A DNA stretch of 24,611 bases from SVTX01 sp045602385 (GCA_045602385.1 JAZSBL010000006.1:1-24611), one strand, 5' to 3'; positions 1-8,172 are shown, numbered from the stretch's first letter. Program-made: numbers and translations. Notes: generated from the letters alone by a model not told the origin.

Positions 1-30
1 TTATCGTTAGAAAGCGCCACGGAAGGGAAA

Positions 31-107
31 TGACAATCCGTGAGGATTGTCAGGGGGGGCGGACCTTCGGTGGGGGGTGCTTCGCCGAAGGCGAAGTGAG
101 ACCTCAC
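31..107. repeat. Hairpin-rich intergenic repeat
   Basis: Three perfect small inverted repeats lie side by side: TGACAATCC/GGATTGTCA (31-39 with 44-52), CTTCGCC/GGCGAAG (80-86 with 90-96) and GTGAG/CTCAC (96-100 with 103-107). They are interspersed with runs of six or seven G (53-59, 72-77, 112-117). No credible gene covers the stretch: an open frame on the plus strand reads through the repeats and has no family resemblance. The pattern suggests a palindromic intergenic element of the REP type. The element may extend left of the window. Whether it recurs in the genome cannot be seen here. Confidence 0.5.
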
Positions 108-264
108 AAGTGGGGGGTTCCCCTTTTCTTGCGCAATGTTACTCTTGACACAATGACCGCCCCCTACGAGCTTATAATTCTGCACTTTGCATTCTTCTCT
201 CTGCACTTATCCCCCTCTCCCACCCGCCAAAAACGGCAAAATGAGAGATTTTTTCTCTTTAACC

Positions 265-293
265 TTTACAAAACGAAAAATATGTGCTAAAAT
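265..293 (+). promoter_or_regulatory. Sigma-A promoter of the HAD phosphatase gene
   Basis: The -35 box TTTACA (265-270) and -10 box TAAAAT (288-293) are separated by 17 bases, and a TGC extended -10 element precedes the -10 box. Transcription should begin near 300, leaving a leader of about 36 nt before the ATG at 337. The ribosome site GGAGG (323-327) sits 9 nt before that ATG. Confidence 0.75.
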
Positions 294-336
294 ACAATTA
301 GTATATTATGCATTTATATTTTGGAGGTAAAACCTT

Positions 337-1203
337 ATGGCAAAGACCACCATCGGAATTTTATACGACTTTGATAAAACACTCTGCACTACTGATATGC
401 AGGAGTACAGCTTTATAAAAAATCTCGGAATGACGCCATCGGAATTCTGGGGCGCGGCGGCAGATCTGACCAGCAAATACGAGGTCGAGAAGATCCTCTC
501 CTACATGTGCGTTATGATCCGCAAGTGTAAGGAAAAAGGCATCAAGCTCACAGAGGAATATCTCCGCTCCTGCGGCGAGAACGTCGTCCTCTTCAAGGGT
601 GTATCTTCTTGGTTTGATCGCATCAACGAGTACGGCGAGTCCCTCGGCGTTAACATCGAGCATTATATCATCTCCTCGGGTACCTATGAGATCATTCAGG
701 GTACACCTATCGCAAAGTACTTCAATAGAATCTACGCCTGCAGATATATGTACGACGAGAACGGCGAGGCAGTATGGCCCGCTCTCGCGATCAACTACAC
801 CCTCAAGACACAGTACATCTACCGTATCTCCAAGGGCGTACTTGACGTTACAGACGACTACAACCTCAACCGCCTCCAGGACGGTAGCCAACGCAGAATC
901 GCGTACAATAACATGATCTATATCGGCGACGGAATGACCGATATTCCCTGCATGAAGATGGTTAAGCAAAGAGGCGGAAAGTCTATCGCTCTCTACCCCT
1001 CCGGAAAGAGCGAGACCGTCAAGACTCTTGTTGAGGATAACCGTATCAACTACGTATGTGTCGCGGACTACTCCCCCAACTCCTCCCTTGAGAAGATTGT
1101 CAAGCTCATGATCGAAAACATGGCAGTTCTTGATAAGCTTAAAAATAAAGAGGAGCAGCAGATCTCGCAGTATCGCCGCGCATACGAAGACATTGACGAT
1201 TAA
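337..1203 (+). CDS. HAD-superfamily phosphatase (288 aa)
   Basis: Cytoplasmic haloacid-dehalogenase-type hydrolase, probably a phosphatase using an aspartyl-phosphate intermediate; the substrate is unknown. Motif I is YDFDKTL (D11 nucleophile, D13 acid/base), motif II is ISSGT (112-116) and motif IV is GDGMTDIP (197-204), which supplies the Mg2+ ligands. A cap insert lies between motifs I and II, around residues 25-95. No signal peptide or membrane segment is seen. The order resembles phosphoserine-phosphatase-like HAD proteins, but nothing in the sequence fixes the substrate. The start is supported by GGAGG 9 nt upstream and by a strong promoter. The gene is monocistronic, with its own promoter and a strong terminator right behind it. 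Confidence 0.85.
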   Translation: MAKTTIGILYDFDKTLCTTDMQEYSFIKNLGMTPSEFWGAAADLTSKYEVEKILSYMCVMIRKCKEKGIKLTEEYLRSCGENVVLFKGVSSWFDRINEYGESLGVNIEHYIISSGTYEIIQGTPIAKYFNRIYACRYMYDENGEAVWPALAINYTLKTQYIYRISKGVLDVTDDYNLNRLQDGSQRRIAYNNMIYIGDGMTDIPCMKMVKQRGGKSIALYPSGKSETVKTLVEDNRINYVCVADYSPNSSLEKIVKLMIENMAVLDKLKNKEEQQISQYRRAYEDIDD

Positions 1204-1288
1204 TAGGACTGCTTCATTCTGCGCAGAACAAAAACCACGACGCATTTTCAGACAAGATCCTTCTGGAAATAACATCACAAAATAAAGG

Positions 1289-1337
1289 AAGAAATCCGCC
1301 GATTTTATCGGCGGATTTCTTTGATTTTATGTGGTTT
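1289..1337 (+). terminator. Intrinsic terminator after the HAD gene
   Basis: A perfect 15-bp stem (1289-1303 with 1307-1321; core AGAAATCCGCCGAT) closes a TTT loop and is followed by a T-rich stretch (TTGATTTTATGTGGTTTTTT). On the minus strand the hairpin is followed by CCTTTATTTT, so it may also stop transcripts arriving from the convergent glycoside hydrolase gene. Confidence 0.8.
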
Positions 1338-1348
1338 TTTAGTCGCGC

Positions 1349-1390
1349 TTTGGCTCTCTGCCGTACGCCTGTACGGCTACGAGAACCAAA
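1349..1390. repeat. Imperfect palindrome between convergent genes
   Basis: The outer arms TTTGG/CCAAA (1349-1353, 1386-1390) enclose TCTC/GAGA and a perfect inner hairpin GCCGTAC/GTACGGC (1360-1366 with 1371-1377, loop GCCT). It lies 40 bases beyond the stop codon of the minus-strand glycoside hydrolase. It may act as a 3'-end or REP-like element. In neither direction does a T-run follow directly enough to call a classical terminator. Confidence 0.45.
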
Positions 1391-1429
1391 TCACGCCTTC
1401 TGCATCACAATGCAGCAGTCCAAATGCTA

Positions 1430-4213
1430 TTAAATTATTCCTGTAGACACAAGACAGTAGCCGTCCTTGTATCCGGGATCAAGGAATCCCGTCCAGAGAC
1501 CTGCGCTCTTGTAGAAGTGACCGGGGCCTACCCAGTAGCTCTCCCCTGCCGGCATGTGGTGCGGGCCAAGAAGATTGCGAAGGTTGTTGAGTATCTCGAT
1601 CTCGATCTCGTTCTCACCAACCGTGAGATATTCCGAAATATCCACCTCATAAGGACCCCAAAGGAGAGTGCGCACGTGCTTGCCGTTTACTGTAAGCTTG
1701 ATTACGTTTACGCCCTTCTTGTTGAATACAACCTTGTAATCGGTATCGTCAAGCTGATACTTGCGTGTAAATACCATCTTACCCGAGAAGAAGGGATATC
1801 CGTTCTGCTCAAGAGAAGCCAAGCCAACCTTATCCTTTGCCGAGGTAAGAGTAAACTTGCCGTCAACGTGATACGCGTTTCTGCCAACGTCAGAGAACTT
1901 GCCGTCGCACTTGACAGCAAAGTCACCTACAAGGTAAATAGACTCTATCTCCATATCGTATGCAAGCTTGTTCTTTTCGGATTCAAATACTACCGCCTTC
2001 TTCAGGTTCTCGTATACCTCGTCGCTCTGCTTGAAGTTGACGAACATCTCAATCTCATTCTCACCTGCGCGAGCATATTTTCTGATATCTATCATTCTGA
2101 AGGAAACGTCACGGAAATATCCGCAATCAGTCTTATCAACGACCACTCCGTTCACCTTGATATCAAAAATCTCGGGAGTCTCACAGACAAGATAAAGCTT
2201 ATCGGTAAGCTCGGCTATATTTGCCCTGAAGATGCACTTGACGTCAACGGGTCTTGCAAGATCGCACGCCTTTTGAGCTACGTCAAGAATATATCCGTTC
2301 TCCTCAACAAGCTCGCCGTCAAAGTAGTAGTCACATGTGTCAAGCGTAAGAGCGTTAAGGGACTTATCCTTAATATCCCACTCACCCGACATGTCAATGG
2401 GCTTAAGCTCCTTCTCTGCCTTTTTCGCAGCTCTTGGGGTTCCGTCATCAACAACAAGCAAGCTTCCGCAGGGCGGGAACGTATGCTCACCGGTGAATTC
2501 TTCCCTATCGCCCGTTTCAATATTTACAACGTAGCTTCCTTTTTCAATAACCGCCTTTTGCTCTGCATCGGTGGAGTTCACAAAGTAATGTACCGTCATA
2601 TCGTCAAACTCACGGAGAGTATATGTAATATTCGGGTTATCCACAATATTGTTTGCTTCAAGCTTATCAACTGTTGTGATTATACCGCCATTTGCCTTGA
2701 ACTCGTCAAGAAGCTTCTGGGTATAAGGCAAGAACTTTATGTATTCGGGAAGCACAATAGTGCTGTACGCCATTTCGCCTATAATGAACTTGTTGCCCTC
2801 AACGCGTCCGTGACGCTCTATCATAATCTCGTCACCGAAGTGGAAAGGAATATGCTTTTTCTCAAGCTCCGCAGCAGTGCTTACAAGGGAGTGATTGTAA
2901 TAATCAATTCCCTTTGCATCCTTTGCCATCGCCTTGTCAAGGAAATCGTCCTCATTGAACCAAGAGTCGCTGGACATATCCTCAACCTTGTAGCATATCC
3001 AACCGGAGGTCATGTTGTGCATAAGAAGCGTGTCAACAACAATCTTTCCCTCGGTCAGCACCATGCCGATACGCGACATAGCGTCGTTGAACACCTTGTA
3101 TTCATCCCACCAGGGCTGCTGACAGTACATTGCAGGCGGATAGTCTCTCTTTCTGATTCCGCGCATCGAATATCCAAGCAAATGCTGGCACATAAGGTTG
3201 ATACCGCGCACCATCATCCACTCGTAGTTTCTCTTAAGCTCGTCGTGACCTACGTTGTGTCCGCAAAGCGCGAATGTCTCGGAGAGCACCTGCTTTTTAC
3301 CTGTCTGTGCCGCAACCGAGGAAACCTGCATTGGTGTCAGACAGTCGAAGATGTTTCTTCCAAGCCAGTCCATTCCGGGAATGGTCATGTACTCATAATG
3401 AGGCATACAAGCGCCCTCGGAGTCGACCTGTATCTTGAGGTCCTCCTCAAGTACCACGTGACCGGTAAAGCCGAGCCCGTGAGCCACACACCAATCGTAT
3501 ATCTGCTTCATGTAGTTTTTCGAGAAAAGCTCCGTATAAAGCTTTCTGTACTTGATTCTGAAATCCTCATAACCCTCTACGTCTTCATAGAGAGCATCAA
3601 GCTTATCATATATATCCTCACCGTAAGCCTTCTTAAACTCTGCAGGGAGAGTCAAGCTCCACGGAATACCGTTACGCGAGATCTGAGGCTCATCGGTAAA
3701 AAATCCGTCAAAGCTATTGCCGAATTTCTCATAATAAGGAACGTAAACCTCGTTTATGAAGTCTGCAATCACCTCACCGTCAAGCGTGTCAACGTAAAAG
3801 GGGTTAACGTCGTAGTAGAATATGTTTTTATCACTCTTTGTAATGATTCTATGCGGCTCTATATCACTCATATCAGAACCAATGGGGCGAACACGGAGAT
3901 ACTTCTGCCAGTACTTCTCTCCCTTGCCGTTTACCTTGCCGCCTCCAAAGCCTGAGGGCCAGCCGTTCTCGTCATAAGCCCACGCGTGCATACCGCGCTT
4001 TTTGCACTCATCTATTGCCGCCGCTATATTATCAAACCATTCTTCACCCATGTACTCGGTCTGAAGTCCTCCGCGAGCGTGCATAAAATATCCACCGTGA
4101 CCGGTCTCGTCCATTATCTTTGTCTGCCTGCGGGTCTCCTCGCAGTCAAGCTTCTCGTTCCAAGACCAAAAAGGCACGGGGCGATACTTTTTGTCTATAT
4201 TTTTAAAATCCAT
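1430..4213 (-). CDS. GH106-like glycoside hydrolase (927 aa)
   Basis: Large cytoplasmic glycoside hydrolase resembling the GH106 alpha-L-rhamnosidase-like group. The N-terminus has the group's PFWSWN signature (14-19), then FMHARGG (43-49) and AYDENGWPSG (79-88), followed by a TIM-barrel region with FFTDEPQ (171-177) and LSETFALCG (310-318). E175 and E312 are candidate catalytic or binding acids. The C-terminal third is beta-rich and ends in a galactose-binding-like sandwich (about 800-900; LTVNGKHVRTLLWGPYEVD). No signal peptide is present, so it likely acts on imported oligosaccharides. AAGGAG lies 7 nt before the ATG. It is the last gene of the prmC-ddl operon, 30 nt behind ddl. True rhamnosidase activity is inferred, not shown; many relatives are uncharacterised. 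Confidence 0.8.
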   Translation of the reverse strand: MDFKNIDKKYRPVPFWSWNEKLDCEETRRQTKIMDETGHGGYFMHARGGLQTEYMGEEWFDNIAAAIDECKKRGMHAWAYDENGWPSGFGGGKVNGKGEKYWQKYLRVRPIGSDMSDIEPHRIITKSDKNIFYYDVNPFYVDTLDGEVIADFINEVYVPYYEKFGNSFDGFFTDEPQISRNGIPWSLTLPAEFKKAYGEDIYDKLDALYEDVEGYEDFRIKYRKLYTELFSKNYMKQIYDWCVAHGLGFTGHVVLEEDLKIQVDSEGACMPHYEYMTIPGMDWLGRNIFDCLTPMQVSSVAAQTGKKQVLSETFALCGHNVGHDELKRNYEWMMVRGINLMCQHLLGYSMRGIRKRDYPPAMYCQQPWWDEYKVFNDAMSRIGMVLTEGKIVVDTLLMHNMTSGWICYKVEDMSSDSWFNEDDFLDKAMAKDAKGIDYYNHSLVSTAAELEKKHIPFHFGDEIMIERHGRVEGNKFIIGEMAYSTIVLPEYIKFLPYTQKLLDEFKANGGIITTVDKLEANNIVDNPNITYTLREFDDMTVHYFVNSTDAEQKAVIEKGSYVVNIETGDREEFTGEHTFPPCGSLLVVDDGTPRAAKKAEKELKPIDMSGEWDIKDKSLNALTLDTCDYYFDGELVEENGYILDVAQKACDLARPVDVKCIFRANIAELTDKLYLVCETPEIFDIKVNGVVVDKTDCGYFRDVSFRMIDIRKYARAGENEIEMFVNFKQSDEVYENLKKAVVFESEKNKLAYDMEIESIYLVGDFAVKCDGKFSDVGRNAYHVDGKFTLTSAKDKVGLASLEQNGYPFFSGKMVFTRKYQLDDTDYKVVFNKKGVNVIKLTVNGKHVRTLLWGPYEVDISEYLTVGENEIEIEILNNLRNLLGPHHMPAGESYWVGPGHFYKSAGLWTGFLDPGYKDGYCLVSTGII

Positions 4214-4243
4214 GCTGTTTCTCCTTTCCTTGCAGCCTGAAAT

Positions 4244-5278
4244 TTACTTTCTTCTTGCCAGTTCAACTATCTTTAAGCAAAGCTTTCCGTATTCTATTCC
4301 GTTAGCCGCCGCCATCTGGGGTAAAAGGCTTGTGGGTGTCATTCCGGGCAGTGTGTTTGCTTCAAGACACCAGGGCTTGCCGTCCTTGTCAACTATAAAG
4401 TCAAATCTTGAATATCCCGAGAGACGGAGCGCGTCAAAGGCAAGTCTTGTCTGCGCCGAAACGACCTCCTTGATGCTCTCATCTATCTCAGCAGGGCAGA
4501 TCTCAAGAGTCTTGCCTGCCTGATATTTGTTTGTGTAATCGTAAAAGCCCTCTGTAGGAATTATCTCGATTATGGGCAGCACCTCACCGTCAAGCATTCC
4601 GACAGTAAGCTCTCTTCCCTCTATCTTCTTTTCAATAAGCACGTACTCCTCGTACTCTGCCGCGAATTTGAGCGCCTTGTCAAGCTCCTCTTTGTTGTCT
4701 ACAATTGAGATTCCAACGCTCGAGCCGCACGAGCAGGGCTTTACAACACAGGGATATCCGATCTTTTTCTCAAAAAGCTCCCTGTCAAAGGCCTTAACCG
4801 AAACGTATATCCATTCGGGAGTATTAACACCCGCGCCGACAAACATCTTCTTTGAAATGTCCTTGTCCATAGCAAGCAAGCTGCCAACGTATCCCGAGCC
4901 CGTATATTTGATCCCGTAGTTGTCCAGGGTAGCCTGAAGCTGACCGTTCTCTCCCATCGCACCGTGAAGCGCGAGGAATACAACGTCGGCGCGCTGACAC
5001 AGCTCAATAATACCGTGTCCGATAAGCGCGTCTCCGTTACCGCTCTTTTCCCGTAGCGCCTTGAGATTGGGTATACTGTTGGTTACTCTGTACACCTCGC
5101 CCTCTTTTTTGGTAAATATATCCGGATCGTTGAGCTTGCCATCATCAACACCGAGGTATACGTCTGCCAGGCATACGTTTTCCCCCTCTTTTCTAAGCGC
5201 GTTTGCTATAAGACTTCCCGACGTAAGTGAAACGTCGCGTTCGGGAGAATAACCTCCCGCGAGTACAAGTATATTCAT
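4244..5278 (-). CDS. ddl: D-alanine--D-alanine ligase (344 aa)
   Basis: ATP-grasp enzyme joining two D-alanines for peptidoglycan precursors in the cytoplasm. Family landmarks are ALHGAMGENG (103-112), YTGSG (125-129), the ATP loop GSSVG (185-189), FYDYTNKY (245-252) and LEANTLPGMTP (315-325), which holds the Mg2+-binding Asn and Glu. The omega-loop Tyr in FYDY is the form typical of D-Ala-D-Ala ligases, whereas VanA-type D-lactate ligases lack it. This argues for an ordinary vancomycin-sensitive wall precursor. Length is normal for the family. GGAG lies 6 nt before the ATG. It sits 60 nt downstream of prmC and 30 nt upstream of the glycoside hydrolase, so it is probably in one operon. Confidence 0.95.
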   Translation of the reverse strand: MNILVLAGGYSPERDVSLTSGSLIANALRKEGENVCLADVYLGVDDGKLNDPDIFTKKEGEVYRVTNSIPNLKALREKSGNGDALIGHGIIELCQRADVVFLALHGAMGENGQLQATLDNYGIKYTGSGYVGSLLAMDKDISKKMFVGAGVNTPEWIYVSVKAFDRELFEKKIGYPCVVKPCSCGSSVGISIVDNKEELDKALKFAAEYEEYVLIEKKIEGRELTVGMLDGEVLPIIEIIPTEGFYDYTNKYQAGKTLEICPAEIDESIKEVVSAQTRLAFDALRLSGYSRFDFIVDKDGKPWCLEANTLPGMTPTSLLPQMAAANGIEYGKLCLKIVELARRK

Positions 5279-5338
5279 ATATTTCTCCGTTTTAAAGTGT
5301 ATTTCTATTTGTCAATCTATTCTACCCGCGACAAAAGG

Positions 5339-6139
5339 TTACTTGCGCGTAAGCACAGCGACTCTATCGTTGCCGCCAAGATCCTTTTTTACTATGCATG
5401 AAAACCCGCGCTCGGCCGCTATTACTTTTATATCATCCGCTTGATCGTATCCGATCTCGAATATAAAGCAACCGTCCGCCGCAAGATTTTTTTGATTTTT
5501 TTCTACTATCGCGCGGTAGAATATAAGCCCATCCTCACCGCCGTCAAGGGCAGCCCTCGGCTCGTGCTTTACCTCGACTGAAAGCGTGTCTATTACCTCG
5601 GTTTTTATATAGGGCGGATTAGAGATGATCGCGTCAAAGACCTCTCCCGAAAGCACCTCTCCCGAAAGAACGTCGCCTTTTATAAAGTCTATCCTTTCCT
5701 CAACCTTGTTTTTTGCGGCATTTCTCTTGGCCAATTCAAGAGTTTTGGGATAAAGCTCCACTGCAACTCCGCTTGTATCTCTCCTAAGGTCAACAATCGA
5801 AATAGCAATGCACCCACTGCCTGTGCAAAGATCCGCAAATCTCGCGTTTCTCGGCAAAAGCCTTACCGCCTCCTCAACGACCGCCTCCGTGTCGGGACGC
5901 GGAACAAGACAGTCCTCACTGACCTCGAACTCACACCGTGCAAACCACCATTTTCCGATAATATACTGTAAAGGATATCCCTCACAGCGGCACTTTACCG
6001 CGTCGTATAGCTTCTCTTCCCGATAATCTATATCCTCGGAAAATCCGTGACAGATCTCACGTATAAGCAGCTCCGCCTCACCGCGTGCATTCTCAATATT
6101 CACTTTTTTAAAGCTTTCGCATATCTCACGGTAAGTCAA
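5339..6139 (-). CDS. prmC: Release factor glutamine methyltransferase PrmC (266 aa)
   Basis: SAM-dependent N5-glutamine methyltransferase that modifies the GGQ motif of peptide release factors. The N-terminal helical domain ends in GYPLQYIIG (54-62). The catalytic domain has VPRPDTE (79-85), the SAM loop DLCTGSGCIAIS (103-114) and NPPY (164-167), the diagnostic motif that binds the substrate glutamine. The start codon is TTG at 6139, chosen because GGAGGG lies 6 nt upstream and the N-terminus aligns with the family. Residues about 147-158 contain a small tandem repeat (LSGEVLSGEV) from a 15-bp DNA duplication (5641-5670). prmC usually follows prfA, but no prfA is present here; this prmC has its own promoter and leads an operon with ddl. 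Confidence 0.93.
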   Translation of the reverse strand: MTYREICESFKKVNIENARGEAELLIREICHGFSEDIDYREEKLYDAVKCRCEGYPLQYIIGKWWFARCEFEVSEDCLVPRPDTEAVVEEAVRLLPRNARFADLCTGSGCIAISIVDLRRDTSGVAVELYPKTLELAKRNAAKNKVEERIDFIKGDVLSGEVLSGEVFDAIISNPPYIKTEVIDTLSVEVKHEPRAALDGGEDGLIFYRAIVEKNQKNLAADGCFIFEIGYDQADDIKVIAAERGFSCIVKKDLGGNDRVAVLTRK

Positions 6140-6168
6140 ATTTCGCCCTCCGAAAATTTATCAGTATC

Positions 6169-6197
6169 ATTATACCAAATTAATTATATTTTATCAA
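6169..6197 (-). promoter_or_regulatory. Sigma-A promoter of the prmC-ddl-GH operon
   Basis: On the minus strand TTGATA (6192-6197) and TATAAT (6169-6174) are 17 bases apart, with TGG directly before the -10 box (extended -10). Transcription should begin near 6162, giving a leader of about 22 nt ahead of the TTG start of prmC. Confidence 0.8.
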
Positions 6198-6214
6198 TAG
6201 ATTTATAAATAATA

Positions 6215-6248
6215 AAGGCAAAAAATCCTGCATAAATTGCAGGATTTT
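6215..6248 (-). terminator. Terminator of the acyltransferase gene
   Basis: An 11-bp perfect stem (AAAATCCTGCA, 6222-6232, with 6238-6248) closes a 5-nt loop. On the minus strand it ends in a T-run and is followed by GCCTTTATT. It begins two bases past the acyltransferase stop codon, separating the aroF-plsC unit from the prmC promoter. Confidence 0.75.
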
Positions 6249-6249
6249 A

Positions 6250-6969
6250 TTATTTTTCGGTCTGGTTTTGTATCTCACGGTCAATTATCCGCTTCACCGT
6301 GCGTGATACTTCCCTCGCGTTCATATCCTTGTACTGCTCGTAATATATCGGATCATGGTATATAACCGTAGTTTTTACCCTCCTGAGGCTGTTGACACCA
6401 TATACCTTATAGGAATCTATTACGGTCACGGGAACTATCGGACAACGCGCATGTATTGCGGCAAGGAAACACCCGTTTTTAAATTCGCCTGTGTTGTTCC
6501 CTTGGTGAGGGCTATACGTCCCCTCCGGGAAGACAAGATAGCATCTACCATTCTTTGCGCCGCGAGAAAGCTCGCGTAATGCCCTGATTTGATCTCTTGA
6601 GCTTTCCTTGTCAATGCTCACACCGTCAAGCAGCTCTGTAAACTGCTTGCATATAAACTGCCCCGCCCTCTTGCTGTCAAGAAGAAAGGAACAAGGACGC
6701 CCGTGTCCTCCGAGTATACCGATAGGATCGTAACGCCCTTGATGATTTGAAAACATTATATATCCGCCGGTTTTCGGCAGCTTATCAGTGCCGATATACT
6801 CTGTCGTAACCCTGGATGTCCTTTTAACAATATTAATAAGCCGAATTGCAAGGGTATATCTCTCCTCCTCGGAGTATTTTTCGGGGTGCCTTGCATAATA
6901 CGACATTTTGGGAACGAAGTAGACGATTCTCGGAATGTTAACAATGATAGTAAATACCAAACGTAACAT
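6250..6969 (-). CDS. plsC: 1-acyl-glycerol-3-phosphate acyltransferase, PlsC-like (239 aa)
   Basis: Membrane-associated acyltransferase of the PlsC/LPLAT family, expected to acylate lysophosphatidic acid in phospholipid synthesis. It has a hydrophobic N-terminal stretch (residues 1-20), block I NHQGRYD (75-81; His and Asp catalytic), a block II-like GVSIDKES (116-123), block III FPEGTYS (147-153) and block IV IVPV (178-181). Length fits the family. GAGGA precedes the ATG. The gene starts 37 nt after the DAHP synthase stop without a promoter of its own, so the two are probably co-transcribed although the pathways are unrelated. The acyl acceptor could be another lysolipid; the PlsC label rests on motifs only. 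Confidence 0.85.
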   Translation of the reverse strand: MLRLVFTIIVNIPRIVYFVPKMSYYARHPEKYSEEERYTLAIRLINIVKRTSRVTTEYIGTDKLPKTGGYIMFSNHQGRYDPIGILGGHGRPCSFLLDSKRAGQFICKQFTELLDGVSIDKESSRDQIRALRELSRGAKNGRCYLVFPEGTYSPHQGNNTGEFKNGCFLAAIHARCPIVPVTVIDSYKVYGVNSLRRVKTTVIYHDPIYYEQYKDMNAREVSRTVKRIIDREIQNQTEK

Positions 6970-7006
6970 TATATCCTCATCCTACCGCAGACAGCGGAAT
7001 TTTGTA

Positions 7007-8029
7007 TTAAATTTTATTTGCCATGTAATAGATGAAGTCCTCTGTATCCTTCCAGCCGATACAGGGATCGGTTATCGACTTTCCGTAGATTCCCTCACCG
7101 ATCTTCTGACTTCCCTCCTCAATGTAGCTTTCTATCATAAAGCCCTTGAATATCTTATTGATTTCGGGATTGAGCGAGCATGAGTGAAGAACCTCCTTTG
7201 CGATCCTCATCTGCTCCTTGTACTTCTTACCGGAGTTCGCGTGATTGCAATCAACGATAAGCGCGGGATTTTCCAGTCCGCGCCTTGCATACTCACTGCA
7301 AAGATGCTCAATATCCTCGTAGTGATAGTTGGGTAAGGACTCGCCGTGCTTGTTGACGTATCCGCGCAGGATCGAATGAGCAAGCGGATTTCCGTTTGAC
7401 CTGACCTCCCAGCCTCGATACAGGAAGGTGTGCGCGTGCTGCGCAGCCATAACTGAGTTGAGCATAACCGAAATATCTCCGCCCGTGGGGTTTTTCATTC
7501 CAACAGGAATCTCTATTCCGCTTGATACAAGTCGGTGCTGCTGATTCTCAACCGAGCGCGCGCCAATAGCGATATAGGAAAGCAGATCGTACAAATACTG
7601 ATAATTTTCGGGATAAAGCATCTCGTCAGCCGTAAACATGCCCGTTTCTTCAATAACGCGCAGGTGCAAGTGACGGATAGCGATGATTCCGGCAAGCATG
7701 TCCGAATCCTTTTCCGGATTTGGCTGATGAAGCATCCCCTTATATCCGTCGCCGGTAGTTCTGGGTTTATTGGTATATACTCGCGGTATGATAATAAGCC
7801 TATCCTTTACCGCCTCAGCAACTTTCGCCAGCCTTGAGCAATAGTCCATAACCGACTCCTCGTTGTCAGCCGAGCAGGGACCAATTATAAGTATCTTTTT
7901 ATCCGATTCGCCCGAAAATACGCGTGCGACCTCTGCGTCAAAGAGCTTCTTTTTCTCGCGTGAGGCTTCGCTTAAGGGATACATTTCCCTTATCTCCTTA
8001 GGTATGGGCAGTTTTCTTACAAATTCCAT
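7007..8029 (-). CDS. aroF: DAHP synthase, type I (340 aa)
   Basis: 3-deoxy-D-arabino-heptulosonate-7-phosphate synthase, the first step of the shikimate pathway (PEP plus erythrose 4-phosphate), cytoplasmic. It is of the AroF/G/H type: GPCSADN (50-56), PRVYTNKPRTTGDGYKG (82-98), GARSVENQQHR (146-156) and DCNHANSGK (260-268). Metal ligands by alignment with AroG would be C52, H263, E300 (MIES) and D321. No fused chorismate mutase or ACT domain is present, so any feedback control is not through those modules. GGAG lies 8 nt before the ATG. It is the first gene of a two-gene unit with the acyltransferase, behind a promoter overlapped by a palindrome. The symbol aroF is a family label; which of the three isozymes it resembles is not resolved. 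Confidence 0.93.
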   Translation of the reverse strand: MEFVRKLPIPKEIREMYPLSEASREKKKLFDAEVARVFSGESDKKILIIGPCSADNEESVMDYCSRLAKVAEAVKDRLIIIPRVYTNKPRTTGDGYKGMLHQPNPEKDSDMLAGIIAIRHLHLRVIEETGMFTADEMLYPENYQYLYDLLSYIAIGARSVENQQHRLVSSGIEIPVGMKNPTGGDISVMLNSVMAAQHAHTFLYRGWEVRSNGNPLAHSILRGYVNKHGESLPNYHYEDIEHLCSEYARRGLENPALIVDCNHANSGKKYKEQMRIAKEVLHSCSLNPEINKIFKGFMIESYIEEGSQKIGEGIYGKSITDPCIGWKDTEDFIYYMANKI

Positions 8030-8083
8030 GCTGTTATCTCCGTCTTTTTCTTGTTTTCCAAAGATATTTTTCTGTGATAACTA

Positions 8084-8123
8084 ATTCTAACACCTATTTA
8101 TTAACCAGTTGTTAAAAGATGTT
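8084..8123 (-). promoter_or_regulatory. Probable aroF promoter with nested dyad (operator candidate)
   Basis: On the minus strand TAGAAT (8084-8089) with TGT in front reads as an extended -10 box. The best -35 hexamer, TTAACA, is 20 bases away, so recognition may rely on the extended element. A nested inverted repeat covers the same DNA: TTAAC-N5-GTTAA (8101-8115), inside imperfect arms AACACCT/AGATGTT (8089-8095, 8117-8123). A dyad overlapping the -35 region is a typical repressor position. The regulator is unknown. Confidence 0.45.
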
Positions 8124-8140
8124 ATATTTTTAAATTTATA

Positions 8141-8172
8141 CAAAAAAAGCCCGAAAAATTACATTTCGGGCT
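8141..8172 (-). terminator. Terminator after recX
   Basis: A 9-bp stem AGCCCGAAA/TTTCGGGCT (8148-8156 with 8164-8172) is followed on the minus strand by seven T (8141-8147). It lies 6 nt past the recX stop codon and ends the recA-recX unit. Confidence 0.85.

Noticed and set aside
145..178. TTGACA (145-150) with TATAAT (173-178)
   Set aside because: The spacer is 22 bases, too long for a sigma-A promoter; a better promoter lies at 265-293.
30..290. Open frame of 86 codons on the plus strand
   Set aside because: It runs through the hairpin repeat and the promoter region, has no good ribosome site and no recognisable composition.
1424..3955. Very long open frame (over 800 codons) antisense to the GH106-like gene
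   Set aside because: The minus-strand reading matches a known enzyme architecture; the plus frame is a by-product of codon bias and has no family features or ribosome site.
5300..5338. TTGACA hexamer (minus strand, 5310-5315) between prmC and ddl
   Set aside because: No acceptable -10 box at 16-18 bases; I treat ddl as part of the prmC operon.
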